Shown here: positions 24,501 to 33,500 of the stretch, piece after piece | How positions within the stretch are numbered: the first letter of the stretch is position 1 | Layout of the letters: every line of letters begins with the position of its first letter | Assembly (NCBI GenBank): GCA_964017195.1 | Contig: OZ024895.1 | Span: forward strand, 28,512,875-28,576,874 | Length of the DNA stretch: 64,000 nucleotides | Reading direction: 5' to 3' | Source: Siderastrea radians | Lineage: Eukaryota > Cnidaria > Anthozoa > Scleractinia > Rhizangiidae | Program-made: the position numbers and the translations under genes | Notes under the pieces: generated by a model | Told to the model about the DNA's origin: nothing | The model's input: only the letters and a program-made list of their open reading frames with translations | Databases searched by the model: none

Positions 24501-27500
24501 TGTTTCTTCCACAGTGGAAAACAAAGTGGCCGTGGGTGGTGTATGACGAGGAAAAGGGTGTAATGATTTGCCAAACTTGTTGCAAATATCCATCTTTAGC
24601 GGACAAATCCAGCCCTTTGTTTAGTGGTGCATCAAATTTTCACGTTGATCCGTTGAAGAGTCATCAGCGTTTCCGGGAGCACGAAGCTTGTGGAATGCGA
24701 ATACAACATGAATCGAAAGAAAGGGCAACAACTGAACTGAACTGAAAGATACGCCTATAGGAAGAGCACTCCTAAAAGTGGATGAACATCAGAAGAAAAG
24801 ACTACGCTTCCTGTTTAACACAGCTTATGCCGCTGAAAAAAATAGGAAAGCCATTTTCTGACTTCGAGTACATTTGTGAGCTTCAGATTAAAAACGGACT
24901 CAATCTGGGTGAGAACTACCTCAATGATCATGCCTGTTAGAAGTTCGTTTTGTCAGCAGCGAGTATAACTCGTGATGATATCAAAAGTGTTGTGGCCAAG
25001 AACCATTTTGTTAGTGTTTTATCAGATGGAAGCACAGACTCAGATGGAAGCTCAGAGATTGTTTATTTGCATTACATTGATTTTGATTTCATGCCTATTA
25101 TAAGGCTAATTGAAATAGTACCGCTTGAGAGTGCAAATGCAGCAGGAATTTACAGCAGCATTCAGAAAGGTCTAGAAACAGTCAATCTGAGTTTTGAGAA
25201 ACTTCAACCAACAGCTCCAGGACCCAGCTTGGCTTGTGCAAATTTTGATGGTTGCAATGTTATGCTTGGCCAAAGAAGAGGGGTCATTAGCCAAATCAAG
25301 GAAGTTATCCCAACAGCTCTTGGAATTCACTGTGTTGCCCATAAACTTGAGCTGGCAGTCCTTGATGCAAGCAAATCTTGCCTACAAATGGCAAAATTTG
25401 AGGACACACTGAAGGGAATATTTAATTATTATCATTTCTCTCTTGAACGCCAAAGGGAATTAAAGGAAATCAGCCATCTTTTTGAAACTGAACTTGCTCA
25501 TTTCAGTGCAGTGAAACAGGTCAGACGGCTGGCAAGCAAAGAACATGCTGTTTCTGCACTGAAAAGAAACCTGGCTACTGTACATGTGGTACTGCATCTT
25601 GAACATTGCCACACTGAGGGAACAAGGGCAGAAGATTCCAATCGAGCAAAAGGCTACCACAAAGAGATCACATCAGTCAGCTTCATCAAGATGCTGTATT
25701 TTTTGCTTGATTTCTTGCCAGTCATTGCAAGGCTTTCAAAAATTTTCCAGAAAGAAGAATTTCTTATCTTTGAAATTCAAGATGTTGTTGAAAGAGCAGT
25801 CATTGAGCTGTCTGCCCTGAAACTTCATCCAGGAATGAACATGAACATGAACATGAAAGAATTTCAGGAAAAACTCAAGGAAATTTGGAGACATAGAGCT
25901 GACTGGCAATCAGGAAAACTTTGTGAGTTACTGTGATGACCAAACCACAAGAAAACTCATTGATAACACAATCCACTACATAAACACCGGGTTTAGCAAC
26001 TTGAAGGAGGAGCCACTGTCTCTAATGACAGTGTTTGACTTTCACAAATGGCCACTAGGGTCACAAGAATTGGCAACATTTGGAAACAGTGAAATAAAGG
26101 AACTTGTTTGTGAACACCTGGATCACTTCTTTTTACCAGAGGAAAGGGAGGAAATTCCTGCAGAGTGGATTTTGTGGACTCTTTACAGTCTCAGCTGCTG
26201 GTGATGACAGAAGGTCCTGAACTAGAACATTTTGATGTAGACAGGGCCATAAATCACTGGCTTACAGTCGGACCTGGAACAAGACATGTTGCATGGCATA
26301 CTTTACCAAATTCTAAGAGGGTGGAAAGTGCTACTTCACTGGAAGTAAACTTGGTGAAGAAGTAGCTGAACTGAACACATGCAGTGTACCTAACGATTCT
26401 CGCACTGAAAGTTGATGTTTGTATTATACTGTTGTGTTTTCAAAAGAAAATTCATTTCAAGCACTGAATTGAACTGGCAGTACTCGAAATTCAGAAGTGG
26501 ATTAAATGCATTGTTGATATTTTGTAAGTTTTAATTTTTTGTGTGTGTGTGTGTACTTAAGCATAAGACTGGCTCACATAACAAATGTGTACTGGGCTAG
26601 AGCTCTCAAGCTCTGGGCTAGTAAAGTTGCAATACCAGCTAGCCCACAGCTAGAAAGACTTCAGAAAAATTTTCGAGCCCTGCTTAGCCATAGTAAAGAG
26701 GTTCAAAAGCTAATTCTTTGAGCATTAGCACTTCACAGTTGTCATTCAAACTGACAAAGAGGAAGTCCAAGGCTCAAGTTTGGGTACTATGTTCTACGCA
26801 CTCTTAGGCCTATCAACACACTTTTTTCCACTCATGAATGGATTGGTTGAGTAAAAGTGGTATGTTGTACATCGTAAGTCATTATTTATGGCAGCATCTA
26901 GTTCTTATTTAATTATTTTTTTGGGAGGGGGAAGATGATGTGTTTATTAGAAAAAAGGCATAAATTTAAAAACTTTTTCCAACAAGTTTCCAATTTCTTA
27001 AATTCAAAAACAATGATTGTGACAAACCAAACACCATGTCAATGTACAGTACTGGCCAAAGGGATTGCAGCATTACACGCGCATTTCAATTTCCACGCAA
27101 AATACACGCGCAAAACACGCGTGTAAAAAATACACGCAAAGTGCGAGTAAAATTTACACGCAAAGGCGTGTATCAGTAAACAACGCAAGTACAGTGTACA
27201 TTGTTGGCAGGAATGTCTGAAGCCATTCGCGCTCTTGTCTCGTGAACGTAAATTTTATTTCTATAGAGAATTGAGCATCCTAAATAATTAATAACTTGGT
27301 ACCACAACAGTTTTTATCAACATGAACAAGAAAGCAGAGAAAACATGACTATTTGGTGTCGAGGGTTGCGTGCCGAATGGAAAATTGAAATTGCCTTTGC
27401 CAGACGTCAAAAGAGAAAATGTTGAATGGAACTTATACTAAAAATCGAAGTTCATGAAGTTAGAGAGAATTAAAGCAAAATAGCAAGCTTTTTTCAGCTT

Positions 27501-30500
27501 GTAGTTATAGGATCAGTTTGTAATTTAATAAAAGAAAGAAATGAATGGGGTTACATGTAATTTGGAAAGCACCTCAAAATTTTTAATTCCCTTTATCGGG
27601 AGCATTGTTTCGATTGTTTACATGTTGTTTGATGTCTTTCATTGTGTCAGGTTACGTTACAGTTAGGATCTTATTTCAACACGTGTTTATCGATATATTG
27701 TATTGTGCAATAGGGTACATAGTCCATTTCTTGATTTGCTCGTTCAGTAGTTGTATGTGCTGTTGTAACTAACGTAATTAGCTGCAGTGATTCGTTTTCT
27801 TTCCCATCCCTCCCACCCTTATGGTGGGCAGAGAGTTTTATTTCTGTTGATCTCTCGGTTTGTTATTACTATTATGAATAAAACTCTCTCCATGCCAAAC
27901 AAAATGTGTGTCCTGACTTCTTGATTCGCGAGAGATATTTCAGGGAATTGAAGCTGATTTGTGTGACTGTGCAATGATCAATTGTATGATTGTCATCGAC
28001 TGTCCATGTTCTCCGAGTTGTTCAGCGAGTTGTTCATAGGAACTTTTTTGTTCAGTCACTCGCAATCAATGAGCAACTAAAAAATTTGCTCGTGAATGCC
28101 GAAAGCCATGAATTGCGAGTTTAATATTTCAAAAGTAGCAACTGACAACTTGCCGCATTGATTTGCATAGCATTGCGCGTTTTCAAAGAAGTGACATCTC
28201 GGATTCCACAAAGTGTATAAAGATGATTGAAGGAGTAAAATTATTACTCTTGAAGGCACAATTTGTGATAAAGATTTTGACGATGCGCCGAGAATTTCTC
28301 GGTTAGTTTATTGTTAGCGACGTCTATTTTTTTCATATAAGCAGCGCCAATTTGTGGCATTGATTTTAAAGTCACGCATGGTTTCAAAACAGTACATGTA
28401 TGCAAGAATTTTACCCTGATTGAAAAATGGTCAACCTTAGAATGTTTTCTGGTCCACAAAGAAGTTCCCATTCTTTGTTGTTTTGAAAATGTGCAGACTG
28501 TCAACAAAACAGATTGCAAAATTAAGTTTCTAATTTAGACTTCGGTTTGTTTATTCATCTGGGAAAGCACTGATTTTAGAAGTTTTCGCGTTCTTGCATT
28601 CAACTTGTTTCACTTCACTGTTGATCATGACAGCTGTTCGCTTCCTCAAATAATTTTGCTTGCTGCCCGACAATCCAGAGGGACTTCTTGCAGTCTATGG
28701 TGGCATGTGTACTTTCTTTTGTGAAGAAATACACGCACTTTTCGTGTATGAATAACAAAAGGTTTCTTCCTTTGCCAAAATACATGCAATTCACGTGTAA
28801 TTGAGGTGCGTGTAATAGCTCGTGTAAAATTTTACTCGCGTTTTTTTTGCGTGTAATTTGCATATTGCACGCATTTTACGCGCGTGTCAGTGCTGCAATC
28901 CCTTTGGCCAGTACTGTACTTTTAGATGTTGACAACACTGTCCAAACCATCATTATCACTTCACCACTATCAATCAGTAAACCCAGTCAAATTCCAAGGA
29001 TGGTTTTGCTTGTCTAACTCAGAAATGGGATCGGGAAAGGAATTTTCCAGATACAGGGTGTTTAGTAGAGAGAGGTGTTTATCACAGTGTGTCTATTCTA
29101 GGTAGAGTGTGAGTATTGGATTCTTATAGTCAAAATACTCGGCGCATTCCGCTATTATTCAGGAATGATTTTCATTACTCGGGAACAGATTGCATTATTG
29201 GAATCAAAATTCCATTTTCAGATTTGTAGATTGAAATCTTCCAACGGTAGACTCATTTGAAATAACGAATGTTGATTGGGCTTTTACTTACATAAACCAA
29301 AAGTTCACACGCGAAATATGAAACCGTTGGCGGCTGATGGTTTCAATCGGTTTGACATTACAGGGAATTTTTCTCAATTTTCAGGAACATTTCTTGGGCA
29401 TTAACAGCAGACGTGGTTTTAAGAAATTATTCTTCATGGTTTTATAGCAACAGACTGCTTCTTCACTTTTAAAAGTATTTGCGATTAATATTTTGTTGAG
29501 CGAACACAAATCAAGTCAGATAGGTCAAGCCGCCAACTGTCTGCTACTTGCACTTGAACATTTGCCTCATGTCAATAATAAAACAATCAGCATTCCTTAT
29601 TTGGAACAAGGCTACCATTGTAACATTACAATATTCAATTTGAAAGTGGAATTTTGATTCCAATAACGCAATCCGTTCCCGATTAATGAAAGTCATTTCC
29701 AAATAATAAGTGTAACGCGTTGAGTATTTTGACTATAAAGTATACTACCTTATCTGACAATGACTGCTCACCCAAATTCTTTAGATACAAACTACTTTTA
29801 ATTAATGTAAGATGATAAAATGAAGTTCACATTGAATTGAACATGCCACATAATTGGCTTATTACAGGGCCAACATTTAGTTGTAGTTTCTGGAGCATGA
29901 AGCAACTGGGAACACTACCAGTCCCCCCAAACCAAGGATGGGTTGCTAGTCCATATTGAAGTTACCTCCTGCCAATTTGTTAGGATTCCCAAATGGTTCT
30001 CTGGCACCCATTTATACAGTAAGAAAGAGGAAGATACTGTGGAGTAGTTTTTAGGTTCATGATACCAAGATCAGCCAATGACATTCTGATGTTACCACTG
30101 AAAGTGCAACCTGTCGCTTCATGCTACTCAGTAGCAGTAGCTTCATGCTACAGAAACTGGGTTAAGCTCCGGCCACGTGGGCCTCCTAGGCTCTTATGTG
30201 GCTTTACCTACCTACCTTTACCATTGTACTATGAGGGAAAATAACAAAGATTAAATCCAAGCATTAGAAAATTAAAGGCTAAAATAAGAATTCATAAATT
30301 TTTACCTTGCTACTGCTTCACTGTAAACAAAACCAGCATTAACACGATTCACAATTTCAAAACACAAATCAGCACCATCCATGCTAAGGAGACAAATAAA
30401 ATGCATTTAATGATAAATAAATTATTTAATTGAGTAATGGACTTACTTGGTGGACTTACATACTGCCATGTAACAGGATTAAGCAAGTGTGAGAAACTAC

Positions 30501-33500
30501 AAAGCCAGGCTTGAAACACCACAACAAACAATGTGACTATCTTCTACCTTTCATCCTTTCCCCTATACTGTACTTAAGATATCAGCCACTGAAAAAGATG
30601 CCATTTTTTTCATAATTGAGACTTTTACATGCTCAGATAAATCCTTGTTAATTATGGTAATCGATCGCTGACAAGTTCTGTCACACCTGATTAACTTGGT
30701 CATGTGAAATTGAAAGCGTGTGCTGGTTGCACTCACATTAGCGATTCTTTCAGAGTGGTTATATCAGTTCTGGTTTATATGAAGTAATGAGAGTTTTCTT
30801 TTGTATGGTATTTATTTTTCTATAGTATAATTTAGGTTTTAGATTGTTTCTACAGAAGCAGGCCAAGTTGAGATTAGCACTCTGTCCAGTGCTAAGAGGT
30901 TTCATGACATTACGGAATCGCGCCAATTGCAACACCTGAAGAAACACGTCTATCACTAATGTAAATGAGCTCTATTTTTTTCTGTCAACGGTGGAACTTC
31001 TTTGTGCTTGGGTAAACGCTTGGGTATTGTTTGGGTGTAAATTAGTCGAACCTATCAACTGAATGAGGGACAATAGAGGAACAATAAGCAGCAAGAGAAT
31101 AAAGGTGAAGCGAGTCGCATGCCTTGAAATAATTATAAAAAGTAATGCCTGGCAAACAATTTGTTTGTCCTATATTGCTGAAATAAAACTTTTCTTCTTT
31201 GACAATCTAAGTTCTTTACTAGAACAAACATTGTAGTGGAAAGTTTATGGGGAAACTGTACTAAAATGCGGGAAAGCAACTTCCAGCAACATGGAAATAA
31301 TTTCCATGTATGCAATGTATAAAACAAATTAAAGTACCACGAACGTGACTTTAAATAAGGGGCCGATTACATGAGGCGGGCTGGCCCGGTTAGCCGGGCT
31401 GGCTCGGTTTGCCGGGATCTTGGCACGTCTGTTAAACACACTAAAAATCACTTTTGCGATTACAAGGAAAAATCTCAGCCCGGCCTGCTGGGATCCCGGT
31501 ATCGCGATGCCGGAAGGTCAAATTGGATCACCAGAAGGTCAATATTTCTCTTTCTATATAATAACACATAAAGGTTTATCAGACCATAAAGCTACATAAA
31601 ACTGAAAATTATACACTAAAATAATGGATTAGCGAAAATAAAATTACTTGATTCATTCTCTTTGAGGTAGGGATCTTTTCACACAACAGCTTCTAAATTT
31701 AGCCGCAGGCGGGCTGGCTCGCCTCATGTAATACCGGGCTGAACAGTCATCTCGGCAAACCAAGCCAGCTCACCTAATGTAATCGGCCCCTAAATGTACT
31801 CTTCTGTCTACATTTTAAAGATTTATACTTCATAATAATTCCTGCTTCTTATGAGTAACTGTAAATACAAAAAATAACAAAATTACATATTGTGTGGTTC
31901 CAGAAAATATCCATACCCCCACCACGGAGGGAATTTCACTTAGGACTCCCCTCTTCCCCGGATTTTCCGTTTTTTGAAGTAAGCTGTAACCCCCCATCCC
32001 TCCGGATTTTCCACAGTTTGTCAAACACCCCCCCCCCCAACCCCTCTGGAAAGTTTCGTTCAAGAAGCGAGAGTGTTAAAAATGAAGCAACTGATCCAAA
32101 TTTAAGTGAAGCTAAGCCGTTCTGATTATCGTAGGACGTGTTTATACTATTTATTAGCGTTTAAAATAACGTACATAGTCATAGCTTACTCATAACATAT
32201 TATCTTACCAATACCAAACTGTTCTTCTCTACGTCAAACAGATATACTAGGTAGCTGTAAAATTACCTTGACAAAAGCATGTAAAACGTTCGTTTTAATT
32301 GAAGAATTCGCTTGAAAAGACGCAGTGTTGCTGATAAACGTTACTTCAACATGAACGCGATCATGAACAAAGAAAACGCACAAACAAAATTAAGGGGAAA
32401 TGATCAAAATAGAAAGAATAACGAATATTGAGTTCTCTAAAGTCGTTACCCTGCATACCAGCCCTCAGTTAAGAGCCCGTTACTTGAAGGTGCAAGAGTA
32501 GCAAGAAAGCCCGTAAACGTATTTGGCGACACTTGTACTTCGCGATAAATACTCTCGTTGCTAAGCTTAGTAAAACACGACTTCTACGAGTCAATAAGAT
32601 CGCGCTTCGCTTGCCAGTTGCCACATAGGGAAGTTAAAAAGGACGGACTGATTGTTCGTAAACAACTCTTATAATTAACGTCAATCGCGAAGGCAAGCTT
32701 AAAATTTAGGTTCTTTAGACGACGCAGGCATTTCGTCGAAGGATCGTGGTCTCGATAAGTAAATGTAACCACTCCTGGTACACGTCGCTGTCTTCTCGAA
32801 GACTGGTAACGAGTAATGGCGGCTACTTCTACGCAACGACGATGTTTATTTCGTTTCCGCCCCAATATCACTTCCAAAGCGCCTTTGGGAGAAAGAATAC
32901 CTGTTTTACGTTTAACAAAAGTGTTTACTTAGCAGTTAAACTAATTTAATTCCACAATAAAGATCTACAAATTCGGTAAGTAGTAATTTTCGAACTTTAT
33001 CTGCAGCTTACATCGGAATGAATCGAAGTTGACCCTCTGGGAAGTAATTTATCCGTTTGACCCCCCTCTCCTCTGGATTTTCCTGGGCTTTTGACCCCCC
33101 CACCCCTCCGGAATTTCCAATTCCCTCCGTGGTGGGGGTATGGATATTTTCTGGAACCACACATTTTTAAAAGTCACCAGACTGAAATATGTTTGTTGAA
33201 CACTTACTACTCAAACACCATATAAATGTACCCATCCATTGAGTAAGCTCCAAGCATATCAACTGAAATAGATTGTAAACACAATCACGAAAACCAGTCA
33301 CAAAAACTTGCCCAGATCTGGGTTGCATTTTGTCATGATACACCTTGAGATAGTTACATAAAGTTAGTGTTTTATGCTTGGAAGCTTTCACAGGGTTGGA
33401 AGCTAAATTATGACACCACTCGCCATACGGGCAAGTGACTTAAAGAACGTCACCAAAATATTCATATTTTTTACTTGCCCAGAAAGATTTGACACTCACC

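Noticed and set aside
23942..26690. An 8-bp target duplication for the large hAT element
   Set aside because: TAAATTAG and CTTAGCCA do not match, so no duplication is claimed.
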